A DNA stretch of 64,000 nucleotides from Micromonospora aurantiaca ATCC 27029 (GTDB lineage: Bacteria; Actinomycetota; Actinomycetes; Mycobacteriales; Micromonosporaceae), in assembly GCF_000145235.1 (NCBI RefSeq), contig NC_014391.1, positions 2,612,001 through 2,676,000 of the forward strand, written 5' to 3'. Below the pieces are notes generated by a model, which was given only the letters and a program-made list of their open reading frames with translations, ran no database searches and was not told where the DNA came from. Shown here piece after piece: positions 11,828-33,702 of the stretch (position 1 is its first letter; every line of letters starts with the position of its first letter). A program made the translations under genes and the position numbers.

Positions 11828-13018
11828 ATGCAGGTGCCCATCCAGGTACAGGTGTTCGCACACGACGGGGTGGTCCTGGCCCGGCCGCCCGACCCGTCGG
11901 CCACCGCCGACAGCCCCTATCTCGCCGGCGCGGGCGCCGCTCTCTACAACGGCCTGGACATGATCACGGGTCTGCACCTGACCCTTCCGCACCAGTCGGC
12001 GGCGATCTGCAGCACCGGCTCCAGCGCGGACAAGTCGCTGCGTCTGCTCAGCCGGAGTGGTCTGAAGACGCCCAGCGACCTGCGGGCATTCCGTTCCGGC
12101 GCGCAGGCGGTGCGGTACGCGCGGGAAGCCGTCGAGCGGGGCGAGATGCTGGAGTTCCAATTTCCTCCGCATGACCCGCGACTGCGGGCCGCTCGCGCCC
12201 GGGTGCCCGCAGATCTGCTCGCCCGCCTCAACAACAAGACCGTGCTGGAGACTCTGGTCGCGCCGGAGTACCTGCCCCGCCGGCAGGTCGCCACCCCCGC
12301 CGAAGTGCGCCGTATCGTGGCGCGCGACCGCCGGCCGGCGGTCATCAAACCGGCCGGGGTCGAGGTGTCCAGCGGAATTGCGATCTTCACCCGTCGGTTG
12401 CGGGACCGGCGGAACCGTTCCCTGTTCAACCAGTTGGAACAGGTGAGCGAGCAGTGGATCGTCGAAGAGGAGGTGCCCTTCCAGACCATCTGGGGTATCC
12501 AGTTCGGCGTGACCGACAGCGGAGCGGTGCACTACTTCGGTTCGTCCGTACACCTGCCGCAGCCCACCTCGACGTGGGTCGGTTGTGTGATGGACGACGA
12601 CCAGCCCCCGGAGGAGCTGGTCGAAGCGCTGACCGTAGGGGTCCGGAAGGCCAGTGAGCTCGGGTACCGGGGCTACTGCTCCTTCGACGCCGGGATCGGC
12701 CGCGACGGCGCCCTGCGGGTCATCGACCCGAACTTCCGGGTCAGCGGGGCCACCACCTCGCTGCTGCACCGCGGTTCGCTGCTGGACCAGCATCCATGCG
12801 CCATGACCACGTTCTTCTCACTGGCCCCCGGCGTCGACGCCGAACCGATCCTCGCACCGTTCATCGACCGGGGGCAGTTCGTCGTGTTCATGCACCACGA
12901 CCCGGCGGAGACGGACAACGGCCCGCTGCCGGCGACCATTGTCGGCATGGTCGGGGCCGCGGACCGGTACGCCTGCGGCGTGCTGGTGGCGCAGATCCAG
13001 CGGGCCCTGGGTAGCTGA
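11828..13018 (+). CDS. ATP-grasp family ligase
   Basis: A 396-residue protein with the ATP-grasp layout. An N-terminal pre-ATP-grasp region is followed by a Lys-containing nucleotide-binding strand PAVIKPAGVEVSSG (about residues 170-183), the hinge WIVEEEV (about 210-216) and a C-terminal metal-binding strand RVIDPNFRVSG (near 298), where Asp and Asn take the usual Glu/Asp and Asn places. Such enzymes form an acyl-phosphate from a carboxylate with ATP, then join it to an amine, thiol or hydroxyl. The substrate cannot be read from sequence. Its position between an NRPS pair and AHBA genes suggests an amide or ester bond in building or attaching an amino-acid unit. It is a single-gene unit with AGGAG five bases before the ATG, and a strong hairpin follows it. 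It is not a core AHBA or PKS gene. Confidence 0.75.
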   Translation: MQVPIQVQVFAHDGVVLARPPDPSATADSPYLAGAGAALYNGLDMITGLHLTLPHQSAAICSTGSSADKSLRLLSRSGLKTPSDLRAFRSGAQAVRYAREAVERGEMLEFQFPPHDPRLRAARARVPADLLARLNNKTVLETLVAPEYLPRRQVATPAEVRRIVARDRRPAVIKPAGVEVSSGIAIFTRRLRDRRNRSLFNQLEQVSEQWIVEEEVPFQTIWGIQFGVTDSGAVHYFGSSVHLPQPTSTWVGCVMDDDQPPEELVEALTVGVRKASELGYRGYCSFDAGIGRDGALRVIDPNFRVSGATTSLLHRGSLLDQHPCAMTTFFSLAPGVDAEPILAPFIDRGQFVVFMHHDPAETDNGPLPATIVGMVGAADRYACGVLVAQIQRALGS

Positions 13019-13055
13019 CGCGCCGATCCGGGGCTCGGCTCCGGCGGCTCGTCAT

Positions 13056-13099
13056 CCGTTCGCCGGCCCGGCCGCCCCGCGGCGCCGGCCGGCGAACGG
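13056..13099. terminator. Strong hairpin terminator between ATP-grasp gene and rifG
   Basis: A perfect 13-base inverted repeat, CCGTTCGCCGGCC at 13056-13068 and GGCCGGCGAACGG at 13087-13099, with an 18-base G/C-rich loop. It sits in the 100-base gap between two convergent genes and probably serves both. Confidence 0.7.
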
Positions 13100-13118
13100 G
13101 CACCGGGCGGTGCCGGCC

Positions 13119-14159
13119 TCACATGCCGGCGAGTGCGGTACGCACAGCGACCTCGGGGACGTCGGCGACCAGTTCGACTCCGCCCGGTCCGTCCAGGACG
13201 AAGGACAGGCCCGAGGTGGCCTTCTTGTCCCGGCGCATCAGCGCGATCAGCTCGTCGTGGTCGACGCCGGCGGGCAGCGTGGTGTCGAGCCCGTAGCCCG
13301 CCACCACGTCGTGGTGCTCGGCCACCCGCTCGGCCGGTACCCGGCCGAGGACGCCGGCCAGCCGGCCCGCGAAGACCGTGCCGACGCCGACCGCCTCGCC
13401 GTGGCGCAGGCGGAAGTCGGTGGCCCGCTCCAACGCGTGCCCGAGCGTGTGGCCGTAGTTGAGGATGTGCCGCAGGCCGGAGTCCCGCTCGTCCGCGGCC
13501 ACCACCCGGGCCTTCAACGCCACTGACGCGGCGATCTGCTCCGCCACCGGCCGGTCACGCAGATCGCCGGCGCCGATGAAGTGCGCCCGGGCGATCTCCC
13601 CGTACCCGTTGCGCCACTCCCGCTGCGGCAGCGTCCCCAGGTGCTCGGTGTCGCAGAGCACAGCCCGGGGCTGCCAGTACACGCCCACGAGGTTCTTGCC
13701 CTCCGGAAGGTTGACGGCGGTCTTCCCACCGACGCTGGCGTCCACCTGGGCCAGCAGCGAGGTCGGCAAGTGGATCACCGGGACGCCCCGGTGGTAGAGA
13801 CCGGCGGCCAGCCCGACCACGTCCGTGGTGGTGCCGCCGCCGCAGGAGACCACCGCGTCCGTCCGGGTCAGCCCGAACTCGGCGAACGCTCGGCAGAGCT
13901 GTTCCACAGTGGTCAGGTTCTTGTCGTGCTCGCCGTCGCGGGCCGGCACCACCCGGTGCGGCACGCCCGGGTCGGGCGTCCACTCCGGTGGCCGGGCCGA
14001 GACCACCACGACCCGTCGGGCGCCGGTCCGCGCCACCTCCGCCGGGAGCCGGTGGCGCACGCCGGGACCGATCAGCACCGGGTACGACCGTTCCCCGAGC
14101 GCCACCTCGACGTGGGCCGGCTCGCCGGCGGCGGGACGGTCAGGTACCGGCGCGTGCAT
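13119..14159 (-). CDS. rifG: 3-dehydroquinate-synthase-like aminodehydroquinate synthase (RifG-like)
   Basis: A 346-residue member of the dehydroquinate synthase family. It shows the NAD-binding GGGTTTDVVG segment (about residues 102-111), the signature PTSLLAQVDASVGGKTAVNLP (about 137-157, only one residue off the usual PTTLLA), and the metal/substrate histidines in NYGHTLGH (near 235) and RHGEAVG (near 253). In ansamycin clusters RifG cyclises aminoDAHP to 5-deoxy-5-amino-3-dehydroquinate, one step before RifJ. The aminoshikimate role is inferred from the rifJ, rifK, rifL and rifM neighbours; by sequence alone it could be an AroB. The start at 14159 overlaps the end of the upstream gene by 20 bases, so the two are probably translationally coupled. 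Confidence 0.85.
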   Translation of the reverse strand: MHAPVPDRPAAGEPAHVEVALGERSYPVLIGPGVRHRLPAEVARTGARRVVVVSARPPEWTPDPGVPHRVVPARDGEHDKNLTTVEQLCRAFAEFGLTRTDAVVSCGGGTTTDVVGLAAGLYHRGVPVIHLPTSLLAQVDASVGGKTAVNLPEGKNLVGVYWQPRAVLCDTEHLGTLPQREWRNGYGEIARAHFIGAGDLRDRPVAEQIAASVALKARVVAADERDSGLRHILNYGHTLGHALERATDFRLRHGEAVGVGTVFAGRLAGVLGRVPAERVAEHHDVVAGYGLDTTLPAGVDHDELIALMRRDKKATSGLSFVLDGPGGVELVADVPEVAVRTALAGM

Positions 14160-14973
14160 GTGGTTGCTGCCTCCTCTGCGGAACGCGGGCCGGCGCGGTC
14201 GCGGCCGGGCGGCCCCGCACCATCGACAGGCGCAGCGCCAGCGCGGCCAGCGAGTCGACCTCCGGCCGGATGCCCCACCGATCGTGGGTGAGCTGCGCGT
14301 GGTGCGCCAGCAGGAAACCGGACGGCGCCGTCGGGTGGTCGTGGCCCACCACGTCGGTCACCCGGTCCAGGTAGCGCTGCCACGCCACTGCCACATCCCC
14401 GCCCAGCGGGAGGTCACCGGCCGACAGGACGATCTTCTCCGCCCCGTCGTCGGCCTGCGCGGCCAGATCCCGCCGCTGTGCGCCGGTGAGCCGCTGGCTG
14501 CGCTCCTGCCAGTGCAGGAAGAGGAACGCCAGGCGGTCGGCCGCCGGCATCAGCCCGGTCAGGTGTCGCAGGTGCGCCACGGCCAGCGGCAGCTCGCCGC
14601 CGGCCAGCCAGGGCACGTCCCCGCCGAGCAGGGTGAGGGCCAGTTCGCTGCCCGCGAACGCGAGCGGGCCGCCCCGGGCGGGGTCGCGCACGACGCGCCG
14701 GTCGCTGGCGAGGGACGCTCCCGGGTCGTACGCGAGCAGCCCCGCCCGTACCGCGTCGAGCGCGGCGGGGACGGCATGGAAGCCGAGGCTCAGACGCTCG
14801 GCGGGGGAGCCCTCCGGGTCGAAGAACCAGTTCATGCCGGGATCGGCCCGGCGGGCGGCGGCGACCAGACCGGTCAGGACGGTGCCGACCAGCTCGGTCA
14901 GCCGCGTGCCCGGGCAGCCGTCGGCCGGTACGGCCGAACGGGCGAACAACCAGCAGCGTTCCAACGACGGCAC
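14140..14973 (-). CDS. Unknown protein, possibly related to the C-terminal domain of lantibiotic dehydratases (SpaB_C-like)
   Basis: A 277-residue protein from a GTG at 14973; the upstream ribosome site is weak. The general pattern resembles the SpaB_C / thiopeptide-type bacteriocin family: an N-terminal CWLFARSAVP strand, WFFDPEGSPAERLSLGF near residues 48-64 in place of the family's WFFIRYxDPxxHLRLRF, a paired segment near residue 95, and a leucine-rich helical region (RLAFLFLHW) near 145-153. The similarity was judged by eye and is not certain. The family includes glutamate-elimination and cycloaddition domains acting on peptides, so a link to the NRPS-derived part of the product is conceivable. 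It is the first gene of a two-gene minus-strand unit, overlapping rifG by 20 bases. Co-transcription with an AHBA gene argues that it belongs to the pathway. It has no membrane segments or signal peptide. Confidence 0.45.
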   Translation of the reverse strand: MPSLERCWLFARSAVPADGCPGTRLTELVGTVLTGLVAAARRADPGMNWFFDPEGSPAERLSLGFHAVPAALDAVRAGLLAYDPGASLASDRRVVRDPARGGPLAFAGSELALTLLGGDVPWLAGGELPLAVAHLRHLTGLMPAADRLAFLFLHWQERSQRLTGAQRRDLAAQADDGAEKIVLSAGDLPLGGDVAVAWQRYLDRVTDVVGHDHPTAPSGFLLAHHAQLTHDRWGIRPEVDSLAALALRLSMVRGRPAATAPARVPQRRQQPHARAGT

Positions 14974-15071
14974 CTCGGCTGACGGGCGGGTGGAGCACGG
15001 GACTCGACGGTCTGCGGGGTCGCCCCATCATCGGCCCGCGGGCCCGCTCCACCACCCGATCGGCGCTCCGA

Positions 15072-15101
15072 ACTGGGGACGACTTAGGGGGTGACAGGGG
15101 T
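15072..15101 (+). promoter_or_regulatory. Tandem TAGGGG boxes upstream of PKS1
   Basis: The 224-base divergent gap between the SpaB_C-like gene and PKS1 carries CTGGGG (15073-15078), CTTAGGGGGT (15083-15092) and ACAGGGGT (15094-15101). The GGGG cores start at 15075, 15087 and 15097, about one helical turn apart, and the last ends about 96 bases before the PKS1 start. The middle copy is closest to the cluster consensus; the outer two are degenerate. Confidence 0.6.
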
Positions 15102-15197
15102 AGGACGTCGGCAGGGTGCTCGGAAGACTTGGGCCGCTACGGCGAGCGAGGTCTACGCCGCGGATGAGGAGTCTCGCCGACGGATGGATGTGGTGAC

Positions 15198-30038
<14,841 letters not shown>

Positions 30039-30108
30039 TGGCCGTCCGGCCGCCCCGCACGCCACAAGCCGACCCCGTGTCCGACCGACCCCCGAGGAAC
30101 CGATACCG

Positions 30109-31671
30109 ATGCTGACGACCGACGTCCTGATCGTGGGCTACGGCCCCGTCGGTGAGATGCTCACGATCCTGCTGGCGCAGCGAGGGCTCACCGTCACGGC
30201 GGTCGAGCGGTGGGCCACCCCGTACAACTTCCCCCGCGCGGTGTCGTACGACGGGGAGGCGAGCCGTGTCCTGGCCGCCGCCGGCGTCGCCGACCGCCTC
30301 GGCCCGGTGGTGGAGTCGTCGGGCGAGTACACCTTCAAGAACGGCTTCGGCCGGACCCTGCTGCACGTCAAGGTCACCGGCGACGGGCCGATGGGCTGGC
30401 CCGACTCGGTCTCCTTCTACCAGCCGGGACTGGAGGCGCTGCTCGCCGAGCGGGGCGCGGAGTTGCCGGGTGTCACGGTGCTGCGCCCGTACCAGGTGAC
30501 GGGCCTGGTCGAGCACGACGACGGGGTCGAGGTGGCCATCGCCGGCCCGGACGGCGAGGAGGTCCGCGCGGCCCGCTGGGTCATCGGCTGCGACGGGGCC
30601 AACAGCTTCGTGCGGGAGCACCTGGGCAGCGGCGTCACCGACCTCGGCTTCACGTACGACTGGCTGGTCTGCGACGTGGTCCCGCACGAGGCCCGCGAGT
30701 TCAAGCCGAACAACCTGCAGGTCTGCGACCCGGCGCGGCCCCGCACGGCCGTGTCGGCCGGCCCGGGGCACCGGCGGTGGGAGTTCATGCGGGTGCCGGG
30801 GGAGAGCCGGGAGGAGTTCGAGAGCGCCGGGAGTGTGTGGCGGCTGCTCGGCCTCTTCGACATCACCCCGGACAACGCCACCCTGGAGCGGTACGGCGTC
30901 TACACGACCCAGGCATGCTCGGCCGAGCGCTGGCGTTCCGGGCGGATCCTGCTCGCCGGCGACGCGGCGCACGTGATGCCGCCGTTCATGGGGCAGGGGA
31001 TGAGTTCGGGCTTCCGCGACGCCCTCAACCTCGCCTGGAAGCTCGACCTGGTGCACCGCGGCCTCGCCGACGAGGCTCTGCTGGACACCTACCAGGAGGA
31101 GCGCTGCGCGCACGTGCAGCACGCCATCCGGATGTCCATCGACTCGGGCACGGTGATCTGCGAGACCGACCGCGCCGCCGCGGCCGGCCGCGACGCCGCG
31201 ATGCTCGCCGAGCTGCGCCGGCGTACCGCCCGCCCGCGCACCCGGTCCCTGCTGGAGCCCCTGTCCGGCGGGGTCCGGCACAGCGGCTGCGAGGCCGCCG
31301 GCGCCCCGATGCCGCAGGGTCGCGTCGAGGTCGACGGCCGCGCCGGGCTCTTCGACGAGGTCGTCGGCACCGGCTTCGTCCTGCTCTGCGCCGAGGACCC
31401 CGACGACCTGCTCGACGCCGACGCCCGGACCTTCCTGGACGCGCTCGGCGCGCGGGTCGTCCGGATCGTTCCCGCCGGTGCGCCCGCACCCGGATCCGGC
31501 GCCGCGCCGACCGCCTTCGACCTCGACGACGTGTACCTGGCCCACCTCAAGCGGTACGACGCGGTGGCGGTCCTCGTCCGGCCCGACTTCTACGTCTTCG
31601 GCACCGCCGCCGACCCGGCCGCTGTGCCCGCGCTCGTCGAGGATCTGCGCCGGCAGATCCGGCGCGGCTGA
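30109..31671 (+). CDS. FAD-dependent aromatic hydroxylase (MhpA / Rif-Orf19 / GdmM type)
   Basis: A 520-residue class A flavoprotein monooxygenase. It has the N-terminal dinucleotide motif VLIVGYGPVGEM (residues 6-17), the middle DG motif VIGCDGANSFVRE near 160, the FAD-ribityl motif GRILLAGDAAHVMPP near 280-292 and a C-terminal thioredoxin-like tail. Ansamycin homologues hydroxylate the AHBA-derived ring: Rif-Orf19 in naphthalene-ring formation and GdmM-type enzymes in quinone formation. The PKS1 architecture leaves no ketone for the rifamycin-type second ring, so a benzenoid hydroquinone or quinone role is more likely; this is inference. The gene begins 70 bases after PKS1 with GAGGA 10 bases upstream of the ATG, and precedes a methyltransferase by 29 bases. 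Confidence 0.88.
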   Translation: MLTTDVLIVGYGPVGEMLTILLAQRGLTVTAVERWATPYNFPRAVSYDGEASRVLAAAGVADRLGPVVESSGEYTFKNGFGRTLLHVKVTGDGPMGWPDSVSFYQPGLEALLAERGAELPGVTVLRPYQVTGLVEHDDGVEVAIAGPDGEEVRAARWVIGCDGANSFVREHLGSGVTDLGFTYDWLVCDVVPHEAREFKPNNLQVCDPARPRTAVSAGPGHRRWEFMRVPGESREEFESAGSVWRLLGLFDITPDNATLERYGVYTTQACSAERWRSGRILLAGDAAHVMPPFMGQGMSSGFRDALNLAWKLDLVHRGLADEALLDTYQEERCAHVQHAIRMSIDSGTVICETDRAAAAGRDAAMLAELRRRTARPRTRSLLEPLSGGVRHSGCEAAGAPMPQGRVEVDGRAGLFDEVVGTGFVLLCAEDPDDLLDADARTFLDALGARVVRIVPAGAPAPGSGAAPTAFDLDDVYLAHLKRYDAVAVLVRPDFYVFGTAADPAAVPALVEDLRRQIRRG

Positions 31672-31700
31672 TCGGCATCCACCCACCGGAAGGAACCGAC

Positions 31701-32588
31701 ATGTTCGAGAACCTGAAGATCGCCGGCCGGGCGATCCGCACGGTCTTCACCGCCGACCCCATCACCCGGGTCCGGCGCTTCTACGAGATCCAGTCACCCG
31801 ACGTGGAGTTCGCGGCCCGCCGTACCCACTACATGAACGTGGGCTACTGGTCCGACGGGGTCACCGACATCGACACGGCCGCCGACGCGCTGGCCGACAA
31901 GCTGGCCGACGCCGCCGGGCTCAAGCCGGACGACACCGTGCTCGACGTCGGCTTCGGCTACGGGGACCAGGACTTCAAGTGGCTGCGCGAGCGCCAGGTC
32001 GCCAAGGTGTACGGCCTGAACATCACCCCGCACCACGTCGAGGCGGCGCAGCGCCGGGCGCAGGAGGAGGGGCTCGCCGACCGGACCGACTTCCGGCTCG
32101 GCAGCGCCACCGAACTGCCCTTCGAGGACAACACCTTCGACCGGGTCGTCGCCCTGGAGTCCGCCTTCCACTTCTACCCGCGCAGCGCGTTCTTCGCCGA
32201 GGCGCTGCGGGTGCTGCGCCCGGGCGGCGTGCTCGCCACTGCCGACATCATCCCGGTCAGCGGCGACGTCGTCCGCGCGGCCATCCAGTCCGGCCCGCTG
32301 AGTTTCGTCAAGTTCAGCATTCCCAAGGAGAACTGGCACGACCGGGACACGTACCGGCAGGAGCTGGTCGAGGCCGGCTTCGCCAACCCGGAGGTCCGCT
32401 CGATCAAGGACCGGACGTGGGAGGGCTGGCGGGCGTACATGGCCGAGCGGACCAACGACCCCGCGTTCCGGGCCGTCGTCAAGCCGGCCGTCCGCAAGAG
32501 CATGGCGGCCCACTGGAAGAACCAGGACCTCATGAAGCGTGAGCTGGCGCAGCTCGACTACGTGATCGCGGTCGGCCACAAGCGGTGA
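31701..32588 (+). CDS. SAM-dependent methyltransferase, class I, probable O-methyltransferase
   Basis: A 295-residue Rossmann-fold methyltransferase. Motif I VLDVGFGYGDQD lies near residues 80-91, an acidic post-I position follows, then FDRVVALESAFHFYP near 150-164 and the post-motif LRVLRPGGVLATAD near 176-189. The general sequence resembles sugar and macrolide O-methyltransferases of the EryG/RebM type and the tailoring methyltransferases of ansamycin clusters. The target could be the phenol made by the preceding hydroxylase or a chain hydroxyl. The ATG at 31701 was chosen because AAGGA lies six bases upstream and the protein then begins in conserved sequence; a much longer upstream frame is a shadow of the hydroxylase gene. 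Last gene of the PKS1 operon, followed by a strong hairpin. Confidence 0.85.
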   Translation: MFENLKIAGRAIRTVFTADPITRVRRFYEIQSPDVEFAARRTHYMNVGYWSDGVTDIDTAADALADKLADAAGLKPDDTVLDVGFGYGDQDFKWLRERQVAKVYGLNITPHHVEAAQRRAQEEGLADRTDFRLGSATELPFEDNTFDRVVALESAFHFYPRSAFFAEALRVLRPGGVLATADIIPVSGDVVRAAIQSGPLSFVKFSIPKENWHDRDTYRQELVEAGFANPEVRSIKDRTWEGWRAYMAERTNDPAFRAVVKPAVRKSMAAHWKNQDLMKRELAQLDYVIAVGHKR

Positions 32589-32601
32589 CAGCGCGTACCG
32601 A

Positions 32602-32642
32602 GGGGCCCGTCCACCGGTCGTCACGACCGGTGGACGGCCCCC
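32602..32642. terminator. Bidirectional hairpin terminator between methyltransferase and thioesterase
   Basis: A long inverted repeat: CCGTCCACCGGT on the left (about 32607-32618) pairs exactly with ACCGGTGGACGG (32625-32636). After one mismatch, four further G-C pairs extend the stem. It fills most of the 66-base gap between convergent genes. Confidence 0.75.
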
Positions 32643-32654
32643 GTCGGCGTGAGA

Positions 32655-33416
32655 TCAGACCGCCGGTGCCGCGCTCAGGGTTGCCGAGACGGCCCGCAGG
32701 ATCGCCGGCTGGTGCTCGGCCAGGAAGAAGTGCCCGCCCGGGTAGACCTTCAGGTCGAACGCTCCAGTGGTGTGGTCCGACCACGCCCGAGCCTCGTCGA
32801 CAGTCGTCTTCGGGTCGTCGTCGCCGGTGAGGACGGTGATCGGGCAGCTCAGCGGCGGCCCCGGCCGGTAGGTGTACCGCTCGGCGGCCCGGTAGTCGTT
32901 GCGGATCGCCGGCAACGCGGCGCGCAGCATCTCCGGGTCCCCGAGGACGGCGGAGTTGGTGCCGCTCAGCTTCCGGACGTCGGCCAGCAGCCCCTCGTCG
33001 TCGAGCAGGTGCACCGTCTCGTGCCGTGCCTTCGACGGCGCCCGGCGCCCGGACGCGAACAGATGCGCGACGCTGCCGCCGTCCTGCTCGATGAGCCGGG
33101 CGAGTTCGAAGCCGAGGCTGGCCCCCATGCTGTGCCCGAAGATGGCCAGCGGCTCGTCCCGCCAGGGCCGCAGCACGGTGAACACCTCGCGCGCGAGGTC
33201 GTGGATGTCGCCGATGCACTTCTCGTGGCGCCGGTCCTGCCGCCCCGGGTACTGGATCGACAGCACCTCCACCGCGGGGGAGAGACCGCGGGACACCGGG
33301 AAGTAGAAGCTTGCCGACCCGCCGGCGTGGGGCAGGCACACCAGGCGCCTCGCGCCGCCCGGGGCGGGGTGGAAGCGTCGCACCCACAAGCCGTTGTCGG
33401 TTTCTGGCGTGGTCAT
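32655..33416 (-). CDS. Type II thioesterase (RifR-like editing enzyme)
   Basis: A 253-residue alpha/beta hydrolase of the stand-alone thioesterase family that clears wrongly loaded or stalled acyl groups from PKS and NRPS carrier proteins. Visible are LVCLPHAGGSASFYFP (oxyanion region, about residues 25-40), the nucleophile GHSMG with Ser near 96, the aspartate in GDDDPKT near 200 and the histidine in GGHFFL near 228. Length and motifs match RifR and GrsT types. It is transcribed away from PKS2 across a shared 286-base regulatory gap with a TAGGGG box pointing each way. With both PKS and NRPS carriers encoded here it could serve either. Confidence 0.92.
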   Translation of the reverse strand: MTTPETDNGLWVRRFHPAPGGARRLVCLPHAGGSASFYFPVSRGLSPAVEVLSIQYPGRQDRRHEKCIGDIHDLAREVFTVLRPWRDEPLAIFGHSMGASLGFELARLIEQDGGSVAHLFASGRRAPSKARHETVHLLDDEGLLADVRKLSGTNSAVLGDPEMLRAALPAIRNDYRAAERYTYRPGPPLSCPITVLTGDDDPKTTVDEARAWSDHTTGAFDLKVYPGGHFFLAEHQPAILRAVSATLSAAPAV

Positions 33417-33508
33417 CCTCTGGTGGTCCTTCCGGCGGCTGCGGTTGCCGACCGGATCGGGCGTGGACCCGGTCGAGGCGACGCTAGTGCGGCGGGTCGG
33501 GACCGGAC

Positions 33509-33540
33509 ACCCCTAGCTGGTCGGTTGCCTGGTTAGGGGT
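33509..33540. promoter_or_regulatory. Oppositely oriented TAGGGG boxes between thioesterase and PKS2
   Basis: ACCCCTAG at 33509-33516 reads CTAGGGGT toward the thioesterase (start 33416). TTAGGGGT at 33533-33540 reads toward PKS2 (start 33703). One box per direction in a divergent promoter region is what a shared activator would need. The rest of the gap (33417-33508 and 33541-33702) shows no gene. Confidence 0.6.
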
Positions 33541-33702
33541 TGTCCGCGCTCGCGCGTAACCAATAACTTCTCCCGGCAGATGGGGATCTGCGTGGCTCTC
33601 GGCCGAGCGAGCCGAACGACAGATACAGGTGTCGCCTGAGAACTCTGCGCATTCGTACCGTCGCTTACGTCGAGTCTCCGCCGTGAATCGCGATGGGCTG
33701 GG

